64,000 nucleotides of DNA from NCBI GenBank assembly GCA_914767715.1, contig OU612074.1, positions 21,314,062-21,378,061 on the forward strand, given 5' to 3'. This document shows, piece after piece, positions 44,320 to 57,661 of the stretch. The position numbers and the translations under genes were made by a program. This DNA comes from Membranipora membranacea (lineage: Eukaryota; Bryozoa; Gymnolaemata; Cheilostomatida; Membraniporidae). How positions within the stretch are numbered: position 1 is the first letter of the stretch; every line of letters starts with the position of its first letter. The notes below the pieces were generated by a model. The model was given only the letters and a program-made list of their open reading frames with translations. It made no database searches and had not been told where the DNA came from.

Positions 44320-47300
44320 ATGGTTGGTGGACGGCCTTATAACCCAATTTGCGGGTATGCGCATGTTCTTCTTTATAATGATTGTACAAGTTATGATGGA
44401 TATTTGAGAACTATTGACGGATATCCACAGATGAAACCAGTTGTTCAAGAAACATACAGAAGGCACCATAAAGAACATCAGAGGCATTTAAATAATAGGT
44501 ATGTAATGTATATTAGACTTCAGTTGCACCCTTTGCTGATCTAATTAATTGATGTTTGTATAAGTGCCACAGTCTTATATTGTGTAATCTCTGAATTTGA
44601 GATTTTGATGAATTATGTGTAAATTGTAAATCGCCCACTCTTGGTTGAGATATCTCAATCGCGGCTGTTTTCTGTTCGTCTAAACCAGTAACTCATATGA
44701 TAATTTTGGGTTTTACAATGTTTTAATCTTCCTGTCCTGAGAGATGATAAATAATTGAAAGAATACCAAACAGGTCAAAGCATAAGCCTAGTCATCTTGG
44801 CTAATTTGATATTGAATTTTGCACCAACAGCTCATAGACTTTTTGTTGCATACTTGATCACCTCAGAATTATACAGATGTAGGAATGGATTAATTTTACC
44901 AAATATTAGCGTTAATGTTAAGTGGCCCTGCACTGTAGCACACTACTGGTTTCGACACATTGCGAAACATACAGGTACACATTCCTTTTCTTCATTTTTG
45001 GCATGTAAGAGAAGACAACCATCATTAGAAGTAATTTTCCAGTCACTGGCGATTTCCATGCCTACATTAACTTTTCATTGTTGAGGCCTATCATTCCTGT
45101 GGCAACAAATGCTCACACATCTCCATTGACCCTCATTGTTTCTGTATTGTTGGCTTTGAAGCTGTTATCTGCTCAGCGCACTGCCAAACAGGTGACAGAT
45201 TAAATACTGTTGGTCAAATTGGTTAGTTACAGTAACTAGGCTGGCTAATTAATTGTACCACTGAGTTTGATTTTAGGATTAGTTTTGTGGAGGATAATAA
45301 CAATAATTATGGTGTCTTATACACTGTGATTGTAAATATTTTATGGATTATAGATGTTACACAGTAAATTATCTCAATACAGGTTGAGATATATTAATTG
45401 GGAAATTTTTTGTTGGTCTAGTCCAACAACTTGCATGATAATTGTGGATTTTAAAATGTTCGAACTGACTAACCTAAAGAGATGGCACTATAATCTCATA
45501 TACATAATATACCCAAAAATATTTTGGGTTAATCTAAAATCAGCTTAAGAGTGCAATTGTCATGAAACAGGATGAAGTGATTCCTGGCAATCAGCAAAAC
45601 ATTATGCCGATGGTTGCGATCAATTTATTTTACCCAATATGAACAATCAAATTAGGAGGGCCTGTACTGCAGCACTTCTGCTGGTCCAGATATATTCATA
45701 TATTCATATTTCCAAAGCCACAGTCGAGGCAAGCCCCTATCCAATATTAATATTTTATTGCGGCATGTATTTTAACAGCCCATGTCATCATATTTTTGAG
45801 TTTAAAAGAAAGCAAGCATATAATCTTTATTTTTATTGTCCAATGCCTGTATTTATGTTCTTTGTTGGGGCATACATTCCTAAGGCAGCAAAATGTTTAC
45901 ACAACTCGATTGACCATGATTTTATCTGTATTGAGTGCTTTGAAATATGGTACTTGCTAAGCTGTTATCTGCTCAGCACACTGCCAAGCAGGTGACAAAT
46001 TAAATACTGTTCTTCAAATTGACTAGTTACAGGTTGAACAATTAATTGTACCACTGAGTTTGATTTTAGGATTAGTTTTGTGGAGGATAATAACAATAAT
46101 TATGGTGTCTTATACACTGTGATTGTAAATATTTTATGGATTATAGATGTTACACAGTAAATTATATCTATACAGGTTGAGATAATATATTAATTGGGGA
46201 ATTTTCTGTTGGTCTAGTCCAACAACTTGCATGATAATTGGGGATTTTAAAATGTTCGAACTGACTAACCTAAAGAGATGGCACTATAATCTCATATACA
46301 TATACCCAAAAATATTTTGGGTGAATCTAAAATCAGCTTCAGAGTGCAATTGTCATGAAACAGGATGAAGTGATTCCTGGCAATCAGCATAACATTATGC
46401 AGATGGTTGCAATCAATTTATTTTACCTAATATGAACAATCAAATTAGGAGGGCCTGTACTGCAACACTTCTGCTGGTCCAGATATATTTCCAAAACCAC
46501 AGTCGAGGCAAGCCTCTATCCAATATTAATATTTTATTGCGGATTGACCATGATTTTATCTGTACTGAGTGCTTTGCAATATAGTACTTGCTAAGCTGTT
46601 ATCTGCTCAGCGCACTGCCAAACAGGTGACAGATTAAATACTGTTCATCAAATTGACTAGTTACAGGCTGTACAATTGTACCACTAAGTTTGATTTTAGG
46701 ATTAGTTTTGTGGAGGACAATAACAATAATTTTGTTTTGGTGTCCACAATGATGCACCTTCAGTTTTTTTCCTATTTTACAGATTAAGCTACACTACTCG
46801 CTCATCACATACCTTCCTGGCTCACTTCAACACAGTATCGTGGATCACATTAAGCAATGATGAAAAAAAAGAGCACAAGTTCAGTAACTGCCAGCGGTGT
46901 CTAAGACCTGACAATAGGGATATATATTTACAGCTAAGAAAAAACAAAGTGAACTCAGCAGTGGATGATGGAGATAGAATTTCCTGTATAGCAAATAGCT
47001 CTAGCTCTCGAGCCGATTTTCTCGAAAAGGTAACTGCAGCTGTAAATATGCAGTCTGAAGCCCTGTGGGGCACATCAGTCTTGACAGACAAAGAAAATAT
47101 CGTCAAAGAAAAACTAAACAGATCTGACTCAGAAATACTAAAAAAAACAGCTGCTGCTATAAGAGAGCACACTACACAAGAGACAAATCAAGCTATATTA
47201 AGACATAATCAAAGTTATAACCAGGTCACCAATGCTAGGCGAGACATCACTCTCAAGAGAGCCAACGGTCCAACACGAAAGCGTACTCCAATCAACCCTA

Positions 47301-50300
47301 ATATTTACCAGTTTGACAGAGAGGCCGTCACAGCAGATATCAAACAAATACTGCAAGAGGGGGGCTCTAAAGTTAACTTTGCACAACTGTCCAGGAGACA
47401 GCCTGTGATGAAATCGGATGGCAAGCAAGCCAGCAATGGTAATCAGGTCCTAAAGGTATTTGCCATCCAGGAGGGTCTTTTACTGGACGAGGGTGTAACC
47501 CGAGAGAGAAGGGCCAAAAGAAAGCTGAATATTGATGGCAACGAAGTTAGCTTGTCAGACTTCTTTCCTACGCTAGACGCACTCAGCCAGGATACAAAAG
47601 ATAAGATAGCCAGTGGAGAATGGGACATTGGCACACCGATTGTGCCCGTATCAGTAAAAGTGAAAGTTATCAACGACAAGGGAGAGATAGAAACAAGAAC
47701 TAATGAGCTATATGGACGTGCCTATTCCCTGCAACAGATCATGGATAAAACTTTACACAATCTCGAGGAGTACGGTCTTCTGCGATCTCTCTATCCATCT
47801 AACAGCAATCTAGCTGAGGTGAAACAAGAACTCAAACATAAAGGTAGGAATATTACTACGTGAATTTCCATTGTCATTGTTCAAGCACCACAATGAAACC
47901 AACAATCAGAATTCTATAACTGGGTTAAACTTTGATATCTGAGATTTGTGACAGAAATTTGGATAACTACTTGTTGGTAGTCCTAAGTCTAAACGTTCGG
48001 GATTATATCAAGCGTCCTAAACCATCAGACAACGAAAAAAAGGACATAACTCACTGAAGGTGTCCAATCGGTTTGAACATCAAGCATGCTAAGAATTCCA
48101 CATATTAATTACTAGAGAGGCAATTTGCCTATTTTATTCCAGGCAATCTAAATTAATTTTTTTAGCTTTAGATTTCATAAGATTCCATCCATTGTTTCTT
48201 TTTAGGTATCTCAACTACAGCTGGAAGCGTTGATGAAATAAACACACTAATCAAAACAAGAATGTTCAGTACTTGGCATGACCATGCTAGCATAGCGTCA
48301 CACAGTCACTTCCTTGGCCTGGTGTCTTTAGTATATGATCCACTGGTTTATCTCACAGAACAGGAATACACAGGGTGAGCCGACATAATTAACAGTCAAT
48401 TGGAGGCGGTACCTTCATTGCAACAGGTTTTGTTTTGGCTTCAGTGAGACTAAAGATCTTAAATGACCTATACAGCTTCCTCGAGGAATCTTGAGTTGTC
48501 GTTGGTTTAATAAAAGACCTTGTTGAAGATTCAACTTGACAGATTTCATGCTTAGATGAAGTAACTTGGAGTTGGGCCTTCGAATAACTTACTACTATTC
48601 CTTCTGTTTAATCTAATAAAAATTAAAACAAATTGTATTATTGATGTTTGCCGGTCAAACAATGTAATTCTTGCCTGAATTGAGTCTTAACGAGCCTGAT
48701 GCTTGTTTGGCGTTGAGAACGAAAATTATTCTATCCTGGTTCCTATCTGTCTTGAGAAACTGTAAGCTCAGTTAATCAGTGAACCACTGGTGGATAGTTT
48801 AAACCCGTATGCAAATCCTGGTCAAAATCTCATTTGCAGCAATTTACAAAAAACCTTTTTTAGACCAATCACGGACATAGAGAGTCTTATCACTGAGCCA
48901 CAGCTATATATATTCGGTCGCTCTCAAAGATCTATCAAGGATCAGGCTATGTACTCTTCTACTAGACTGGAACACTTATCAGCACTCATACCATCATATA
49001 CCAAGACTGGAGTGGAGTATAAATCTGTTCTAAGAATAGGCACAGGTAAGACTGTTTGTACTGATTAAGTATATTTTGCATCCCCAGGAGATTATGGATT
49101 GATAACATAAACATAATCAAAACAAAGACATCTAATTTTGTAATTAAAATTAAGTCTTATTCACGAAGTCCCATCGAGTATGAAAAGCATCGTAAGAGCA
49201 TCAAGAGCATTCTGCTTGTATTATGCCACTGATTCCTTCCTAAAGACACGCTATTCACACATTTAATAATAATAATAATATCAAATACATTTTTTTTATT
49301 TAGGAGATTCACCAGCTCGTGCCTTTGAGTCCGGAACTCAGATAAATGGGAACTATCCATGTAGCTGTGGGACAGACATTCGCTGTGTGATGCACTGCAG
49401 TGCTCTAGGACGACCCAAGTACACATCCCTTCAGGACAGACAAGCCATCATCGACAAAACAGAGAGGTGGAACAATCGGAAGAATGGGGAACTTTCCGTA
49501 TACGATAACCTGAATGTAAGTATTCATGTCAGCTCGGCTACCACTTCAAAACCTATGTAAACAGTTCTGGATCAGCACTAAATTTGTAATATGCTGGATT
49601 AATTTTTTTTTAATTTCATGAGACGTAACATAACAGGGAGGCAGCGGTAGATATTACCAGATATAAGTATAGCTCAGCCAAATATTAAATTTCTCGGTGC
49701 CTTTTATATATCTTTTAAAAGAAAAAGTGCATTATGGGTACTATAACAGCATGTCTACTATCATGCATCACAAAGCATGATACACAATGAGGTTCCTAAC
49801 TTAAAACCCAGCTTTGATACCTAGATGAATAACAACGCTTTGTTCTACGATATAAGAAGTTGATCACATGTATTTCTGCAGGTCAAAGAACTACGTAATG
49901 AACTCAATAAAAGAGGCATTGACACATTGGGAGAGGACAGGAATACGCTGAGATCCAAGTTGGATCGGGAGTTGTCTGGTGTAAAGCGACCCATCGCTCT
50001 AGCGTGTGTGTCTGATTGGGAAGTTGACAATAAGCTGATGCATTATGCCATCGCCCAGCTAGAGCCACTTCATGACTTGAAACTATTATAGGTAAGCGAA
50101 TAACTACTAAATGCTATCAATACATGGCCATTCAGAGAAGCATCTCAAATGCGGTATCATTTTGGACTTGAACATGCATTTTGCTTTTGATTGTTCTAGC
50201 TGCTCCCCTGAGCCTATGAATTGTCCAACCAATTTTCTACCAATAAATGCTAAATCAAGATTGACAGGGGCCTGCAAATACTATGTCGATACGGTGCAAT

Positions 50301-53300
50301 ATGTCACCTGTATTCTGACTGATTTATTCCACCATTTATCATAGTCCCCCCAAAAATACACAACAAAACGAGAGACATCAATACTGTCCTGTATTGAACA
50401 TATTTACCAACAAAACTTTCTGTTTTAGGTCACATCATAAAGGAGCTGCCCAATGTACTGTCACCGGCCCTCAAAGAGCTGCTTCCAAAAGAATTATTGG
50501 AACTACAAGGTAGATTTAACTTAACTGCTCAAAAGTCGGCTCCACCTACCTATCTTGAATATTGTCTCCATGATCTTCATGATCAGGCCAACATCTGGAA
50601 AGCTGAAAGGTTCCAATGATATCCGCTAGCTTAGTTTGCCTTAAGCAATTGACTCGTCAGTCTAGCCTCAGACCATTGCATTCGGGTATTTCACAGGACT
50701 TGGACTGTGAGGATACAGTGCAATCTTTTTCCTCCGAACAATCAAAGTTAATTCCACTTTTTTTTTGCTTGCTTGAAAATTAATCTAAATGTGCACTTTA
50801 CTTTTCATTTGGAATGTGAATAAAATTTTATCAAAGTTTTTTCTCTCCGCAGGCCAGAGACATGAGCTAAATGGCTACGTAGCACGACTCACACTACTAA
50901 GACTCTCAGTGCGACTAGCTCAGCTAAAAGACAAATTTACTCTACAGACAGAATATCGCCTCCTCAGACTGGTGGAAACTCTATCACATATCCAGGATTT
51001 AGCCTACTGTCGTGAGGAGCGAAGAACTCTGAGTAATGTTCTGGCGATGCATAACTTGACATTTCTCTTTTTCTTAGACTATAGAAAGGTAAATGCAATT
51101 AGCGTTCACTAAGAGGACGCCTGAATATTTTTGGCTTGTGAAGACTAAGCGAAAAATAAACCCTTCAGCTGGCAGCTATGTTATAATATTCATTGTCGTG
51201 AAAAAACAAACCAAAGAAAAGCAATGTACCATATTATCTGCCTTGACACACCTATTTCTAAAAACCATGTTAAATCGTGACCAAAATATGATCCTGAAGA
51301 ATACATTTGAGCAATCATCTGCCATGACATGATAATTTCACTCTATTTTTGTTTGCTTTCAGCTGTTCAGGGATTGTCAGAAGATAAGATCACTATTCGG
51401 AATGCCCTTCCACTCGATTACAGTGCATTATGCGACGTGGTTTCAGCTGATTCCGCTTAGATCTCTGAATGCTGAATGCCAAGAAAGGTTTTTCAAGGAC
51501 ATAAAGAGAGCAGCGGAGACAACTAACTTCAGTCACGACCACCTGATGACAAACAGCCTTATCAGACTTCAGGTTAGTTTTAGGAATCTTTTTCTTTGCT
51601 GTTCAAGGTTAAACCGATGGTTGAAGTTGAGTCACTTATTGGTTTGGGTAATAAAAAAGTTTGTGATTTGTGTTTATTTACCTGATTTTCTCATTGACAT
51701 AATTGTTGGTACAGAACTCGTGCCTTTTGGCTGTCTAGTTTTGGAAAAGATCACTATAGTAGCCTAAAGTAAGTGTTAATAAATGTGTCAATAATACAAT
51801 AGTTTACTAAACCTTTTCTCTGTCCAGGTGAAATCAAAATCAGGTGATCTGAGAAGAGTATGGCGGAAGCAAGAGAGCAGGATCAGCAAGGAATGGCGGA
51901 CGATGAGGGCTAGAGAAAGGTCTGTATTTACGAAGGAGATGGTTGAGGAGGATGTTGGTGCGTTTGCCGCCCACAAGAAGAGGATAAGTGATTTTTTGAA
52001 TGATGGGGCCTGGCATCATGTTACTGAAGATGGCAGTTGGGTTTTCCGCGACAGTGAGACTGACAAGATAGAATCATCAGTGCAGCCAATGCATTTAAGG
52101 TAATTTCACTAAGCGAAGAGCAATAATGATAATGATTTTCTTTTCACCGGGTTCACAGGGAGATAGGGAGCTTCAACAGTGAAAACTGAAGTTGGGTCAA
52201 ATTTAAAAATTTCTATTTCTGTTGTTCCCTTTTTTTGGTAATTTGTAGGATGTTTACAATGTAAACTCTGAGGGTAAGATAACAAGCTTATTCTCTCTAT
52301 ATATCTGTATTATCTTTATCAACATGTAGCTTGTTTTGTAGAACTAACTCGCTTAAAGATGTATATGACATGATGGACAGATGTTTTGGGTCGTATAAAG
52401 AGAGACAGTTGATACAAAATGGTAGAGACAAAGAACCTGAGATTCCTGACGTTACTGAGACATATACCAGCGCGCCTGAGGGACCAGAAAAGGTTGTTGA
52501 AGCAGAGATTCTTCAGATGGGTATGTTAGTCTTTAACATAACTAGTGATTGGGTATTTTCTAAATGTCACTGACATGATCTTTACAACTGGGTAAACCCT
52601 TAATTTTGGATTTAGCACATAGTTCCACCCTAGAAAGACCTATATTGAATTCTTAACATTTCACTTATTAGATGCAATTTTTAGAAAAATTTCGGATATG
52701 CTGCCACAAAACAGTAGTCTTAGATCACACAATATCATACTAGCCTCATAAAGGTCTGGCATTATACTTATTGAAATTTTATAAATTTGTGCTGATCTAA
52801 CACGACCAGACTGCTGCAAGTTTACTTGGTAAATAAACTGGCAAGTCAACAAAATCCCACAATGCAATTTTAACCTGGAATTCCCTGAAGATCAGAACGT
52901 TTTGCATTTTGACCAAACAGAATAGGAGTTATGTCCCCACACACACATTTCTAAATATGACCACTACAACCGGGTGCACCCGGTGCATTTCACAGAACAA
53001 ATCTCAATGAAATATAATATGCGATCAGTTTCCTGCCATCAAAAATTGTCCGTACCATTATTTTATAGAGCAGTAATTGCTAGGCTGCTTCTGGCCTATA
53101 CTCATTGCATTGAGCTTAAAGTCACGCATCATTACCGTGATATTGGACCACGATCTGATATTGTTTGGAGCACGGTGTTCCCCTTGCATAGCAAAGATTA
53201 CAACAAAAATCTGTTGTTTTTGCAGAATTTGTTGAGGAGAACGAGGACCCAGGCGTCAATCAGTTGGATGAATCTCAGGGGGGTGATCTGGATGCCAATG

Positions 53301-55252
53301 ATAAAAGTCAGAAGCCTTCCCTCTCAACCAGTATCGTATTTGTGTAAGGTTCGTAAAACACAAATTTCGAAGTTTCACATTAAATACTGCATCGAGGTTC
53401 ATAGCCAATGAATGACCTAAAGGCCTCATGGCAGTCAGATTTAGAATCTCCATGCTCTAATACAATCTAGCTTCAAGTTTCAGAGATATCAATTTCATAT
53501 TTTGGGAGTTTTTCCCAATAGTGTGTGGAGGAAATTTTGAGTCTGATTGCAGTAATCTGAAAGCCCGGTGACTTAAAAGTAGAAACGACAAGTGGATGTT
53601 CACTATAATATATCATTTTTGAGAGCTCAACAAGTCACACAACGTCATAGGTTCTCACGATGCTGATAAAACTTCTGTAGCACTAAGAATTTTCTGAAAG
53701 TTATCTTTTTGAATAACTCTTCAATTTATGGCAGGTTTTGGGCACATAAAGTCCCTTATGTTCCTTTGATCTGATTGTAAGGTATTCAATGGTATACAAA
53801 ACTGTATAGGTGCCATATCTCCTCTAATCACGGCATACCAGTTTGTATTTTAACTGTCCTCCTTAATTATGGCAGACCAGTCTGTATTTCAACTTTCTAA
53901 TTATGCCAGACCACTCTCTGTTGTCATTTATTTTCAGAGAAAGAGACCGAAGCTCAAACGCCATTGAAGGTATCAAAGATGGCTCATGTATCAACTTGCT
54001 CAGAATCCATGAATATCACACCACGATGCTCTCAGATAGAGACAGGTATAAAACTACTTTTATCCCATTAAAGTGGTCTAAGAAATGGTATAGAAATGTG
54101 GGAGGCTAAATGAATACAATCATTTGGCTATACAAAGGTGATTGTTCAAAGAATAAAGAACGCTAGACACTCATGTTCATTAGTGATGGCGAATTGTCAG
54201 ATTTTGGCAAGACAGGACGCCACTGAGACAGCAACAAAGTTGGAGACTGAGACACCTACCGATGCAGATGAAATTGAAAACTGCCACTTGATTGGCATCT
54301 GGAAATTGAATATGAAACAGAAATGATTTAATTAATTTTGATTTTACATCGGTCTGGGCTTCTGTCAGTATACTCTGCCGTACTCTACTCTAGATACCAT
54401 CTGAATACTGTACATATGGCCCATCAAGTAATCATCATAACAGTGTTCATAATGGATAACTCTCGACAGTGTCTGTCTCGACAAGACCGAGACTTTGCCA
54501 TCACTAAAGTTCACTATTATTTTTTCTGTATTATCCAGGTAATACCAAGCTGCGTCTCTCCTCACTTACTCCTCAGACAGATTCTGTGACTCCACTCAAA
54601 GCCAGTACGCCTCAATTCGCCCCAGATGAGACGGCAGCCAAGCCAAAAGATCACAAAACATACAGATATGCAGCACACGGTAAGCCCAATAGCTTAGTTC
54701 GTTAACAAATAGGATTTCTCCCTAGCCTAGACCCAAGAATCTGGTATGCCTATTAAATAGTTATGTCCATAAAAGTTCCTTGGTTACTCTATTCAAAATC
54801 TGAAAAAAAAAGAGTTTTGAGAACCCTGAATAGACAGTGATCCCTATTTTCAATTAAGTATGGGATTGTTGGAGTCTCAGTAGCCCGGAACAAAAACATA
54901 GAATCAATTTGTTACGGCTGGTCCAATACATTTGCTCATACATTTGTGATTTTTTACAGAACTGGTACTCAAAAAGTACATCGGTGATGGCTCGGCAAAT
55001 GAATTTATTAAACTAAGGAACAGTGCCAAACAGAGAACGACAGGCATGTCCCAGTATCAAGTAGCCAAGACTAAAGTGATAGCAGACATAAGAAAGGCGG
55101 TGAAGATTTTAAGGAGCCAGCTGGAAAAGCTAGAAAGGGACAATATCAAGAAACACGGCTTTATAACTTCTTATACACCTTCAATATCTAATAACCAACA
55201 ATCTGTTATTAAAAATGAAATTAAAGCATTAGAGCGATTTATTCACTTTTGA
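44320..55252 (+). CDS. large 15-exon gene of an uncharacterised, multicopy invertebrate family with a SAP-like motif; 8-nt insertion gives a stop in exon 7
   Basis: Exons: 44320-44498, 46783-47843, 48206-48374, 48840-49045, 49304-49515, 49882-50091, 50429-50509, 50853-51088, 51363-51572, 51828-52099, 52342-52520, 53226-53330, 53938-54045, 54539-54679, 54960-55252 (TGA). Every junction is GT-AG and in phase except after the sixth exon listed. Features: an N-terminal YTTRSS...FSNCQRC block; LVSLVYDPLVYLTEQEY; IFGRSQRSIKDQAM; GDSPARAFESGTQ followed by C558, C560, C566, C570; a SAP-like VKELRNELNKRG segment at 610-640; EPLHDL at 670-675; then, after the break, GHIIKELP, SITVHYATWFQLIPLRSLNAE and a basic coiled tail. 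From memory this order matches proteins repeated in amphioxus, mollusc, cnidarian and sponge genomes, function unknown and possibly transposon-derived. Codons AAA CTA TTA TAG end at 50091; the next exon needs phase 1, so 50083-50090 (CTATTATA) looks inserted. As it stands the product is 678 aa; the family-like frame would be about 1217. Confidence 0.6.
45161..46735. repeat. tandem duplication (about 800-bp unit, 2.2 copies) in the first intron of the 44-55 kb gene
   Basis: Unit copies start GCTGTTATCTGCTCAGC at 45161, 45961 and 46595. The second copy is shortened to 634 bp by internal deletions, and the third stops at about 46735. A more diverged earlier copy may extend left to about 45,090. 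Shared blocks include TGTGGAGGATAATAACAATA and TTATGGATTATAGATG. Confidence 0.9.
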
Positions 55253-55700
55253 GCTTCAAGCATGACAATTCTTTGTTCTTCAGATTGAAACATTTTTAAC
55301 GTTAATTAAAATTATGACTATAGTTTTTTTAAAAAGTTATGCACCTTTCCTTTGCTACACTATGGCATTAATCTAATCCCGCATTTCATTCTTCATACTT
55401 GATACTGATCACCATTTTAGTTGTATTTACTATCACACTGTTAAAGCTGACACAGTAGTACGAATCGAAATAAACTGAATCATTAGTGAAAAAATGTCTT
55501 ATGAAACATTGATGCTGTATGTGGAAGGCCTTCCTGTATGCATCTGGATCTCCCTACCCTACACAGTGTAACAGCATATAGCATTGCATAACCCAGATGC
55601 ATTGGTTGTGGAATGACAACTTCGAATTTATTTAATTTGATAAATTTGAGAAGACAACTCCTATACCTTGTTTTGAGCTGAATTGACTTTAAATAACTGA
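55253..55700. other. 3' flank of the 44-55 kb gene
   Basis: About 450 bp of AT-rich sequence between the TGA stop and repeat copy B. An AATAAA hexamer lies at about 55468 and could be the polyadenylation signal. Nothing else recognised. Confidence 0.5.
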
Positions 55701-55813
55701 GGAGTGGGAGTGGGAGTGGGAGTGGGAGTGGGAGTGGGAGTGGGAGTGGGAGTGGGAGTGGGAGTGGGAGTGGGAGTGGGAGTGGGAGTGGGAGTGGGAG
55801 TGGGAGTGGGAGT
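55701..55813. repeat. (GGGAGT)18 hexanucleotide array at the left edge of copy B
   Basis: A partial GGAGT unit followed by exactly 18 uninterrupted GGGAGT units (55706-55813), the same number as at 41,391-41,498. Confidence 0.98.
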
Positions 55814-56548
55814 ATGGGATTATCGACAGAGAGTCTTCATTAGGGCATCAAAGTACTAATAACATGTGTTTTTTTTCCTATATGACATCATCTTTGTACA
55901 TGAGTTGTAGACATTTGAATGTAAAGTTAGTCCATTCGTGTTTCGATTTTATAATTTATATTAATATAACTGAAACAAATTTACCATAACACGGGTACAT
56001 TTCACATGATATCGAGAGATTAAATTAGGATTGATAAGAGGAAAGTTCACAGCAGATTTGCAGCATGGCTTCCATGTGTGTGTGTGTGTGTGTGCATATA
56101 TTACAAAAACATACTGTTCAAATTAAATATTGAAAAATTGTGTTATGCTGTCTACGATAATTTTGCTAACAAAATTTATATCATTCAATATATCAGTCAA
56201 CACATCAGTAAACAATAAATTCAATAAACAGTTAAATGATTGAATTAAAAATTTGATAAACAACACATCAGGTTTTCAAACAATTTGAAGACATTCAAAC
56301 AACACACATTTATCTATTTCATGTCTAAGACATAATAATTTTCTATGCATTCAGCCAAACGGTCTATTGCTTCCAATTTTCTTTTTTTATGTTTTATTTT
56401 GTTGCTTCCTCAGGCACATTTGGAAGAGCATCAATTCAATGATGAAGATTGTTGTCAATAAATGTCCAAAAAATACTTTGACAGAAATGAGAGGAAGAAT
56501 CATATAGAAAATATCTTAACAATTTTGGTCATTTCGCTCATTTTGAAA

Positions 56549-57661
56549 TCAGCGCTTACATATTTCGAGACCAGACTTTAGTGTCTGTCTGTACTTTTTG
56601 TTCATTATGCCATAAATTATAACATTCAGCACCCCATAGCCATCATTAATGTACCTTAGTGGCATTCTTGCTGCCCTTGGCAATGTTTTGATGTTCCTTA
56701 CAATGTACAAAGGAACAAGACATATTATTGAAACAGCGGTGATAATCAGTATGTAGAGTACAGCTAGAACTAAGCCTCGATCCTTCCGTTGACCCATTGA
56801 TCCTACAGCCCTTCTCATTGCTATGAGCTCCCTTATCGTGAGAGGCATAGTTATGAGCATAACAATAAGAGCAGGTAATGAGGAAATCCCATAGTCTGTA
56901 AAGATTTGCTCAACCAAAGTTCTCTCATATTTTAGTTTTCTATTTATATTACCTTTGCCTGAATCATCAAAATTTGATGTGATGTTCCTTACAGTTCCTT
57001 CTGTTCCTTTACCACTTCCTCTACTTTGCTGCCCCTTTTCTGCTTTGGGGGTTCCTCTTCTGCTTCTCTGCTTAGCATTCACAGCATTAGAATTGTTTTG
57101 GGAATCGCTTTGCAAAGTTGTAGCTGGCTGATGGGTGACATTCTCCATCAAGCTTCCTAGTTCCTGTATGGTTGTTTCAACAGTTTCTGATACAGATAAT
57201 CTCTGTAACCCTGAAACAATCTCCTTTGAAAAGTTGAGACTTGCATTCTTGATATGTAGAAGGACAAACAGAAGCAGCATGAACTTCCCCATGTTTGTCA
57301 CAACTGAATTGACTCGATGCTTGAATGGATGGCACAACGCCATGTAACGTTCGAAGCAGCCGCAAGCTGTGGTATAATAGCGCATTTGTATACCACTGCG
57401 ATTACATATCGACATCAAAGCCATAATCAAAGCTTTGGTTCCTTCTGAAAAGGCCTTATGTTTTTGCAGTTTAGTCTCACCAACAACGACCAGCATACTC
57501 CAGTATATGTCAGATAAAGCCATAGCCACTAGAATCTTCCCATTAGGTGTTTGTCTAAGTTTTCGCATTTTAAGCAGCAGGCCAACATGAAGAGCATTCG
57601 CTAAAACTACAAAGCTGTGCCAAATAGCTGAGGCAAGAACAGACTCGGGGAGTTGCTGCAT
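56549..57661 (-). CDS. rhodopsin-like (class A) GPCR, intronless, copy B
   Basis: Single-exon 370-aa paralogue of the receptor at 34,032-35,144, same length with no indels and 45 substitutions by hand count (about 88% identity). The same landmarks are kept: D51 in TM2, ERY at 104-106, CLVP in TM6, NVIIY in TM7, and no cysteine between TM3 and TM6. Nearly half of the substitutions (21) fall in residues 141-240, the long loop between TM4 and TM5, including loss of the sequon at 232. The membrane segments are well kept, which fits purifying selection on the core with a fast-changing extracellular loop. The ligand is unknown. Confidence 0.85.
   Translation of the reverse strand: MQQLPESVLASAIWHSFVVLANALHVGLLLKMRKLRQTPNGKILVAMALSDIYWSMLVVVGETKLQKHKAFSEGTKALIMALMSICNRSGIQMRYYTTACGCFERYMALCHPFKHRVNSVVTNMGKFMLLLFVLLHIKNASLNFSKEIVSGLQRLSVSETVETTIQELGSLMENVTHQPATTLQSDSQNNSNAVNAKQRSRRGTPKAEKGQQSRGSGKGTEGTVRNITSNFDDSGKGNINRKLKYERTLVEQIFTDYGISSLPALIVMLITMPLTIRELIAMRRAVGSMGQRKDRGLVLAVLYILIITAVSIICLVPLYIVRNIKTLPRAARMPLRYINDGYGVLNVIIYGIMNKKYRQTLKSGLEICKR

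Noticed and set aside
45639-45995. 118-codon plus-strand frame
   Set aside because: Lies in a tandemly duplicated intron segment; the second copy does not keep the frame.
54138-54326. Exon candidate between the 53,938 and 54,539 exons
   Set aside because: After the AG at about 54199 the required phase meets a stop codon, whereas direct joining 54045/54539 keeps the frame.
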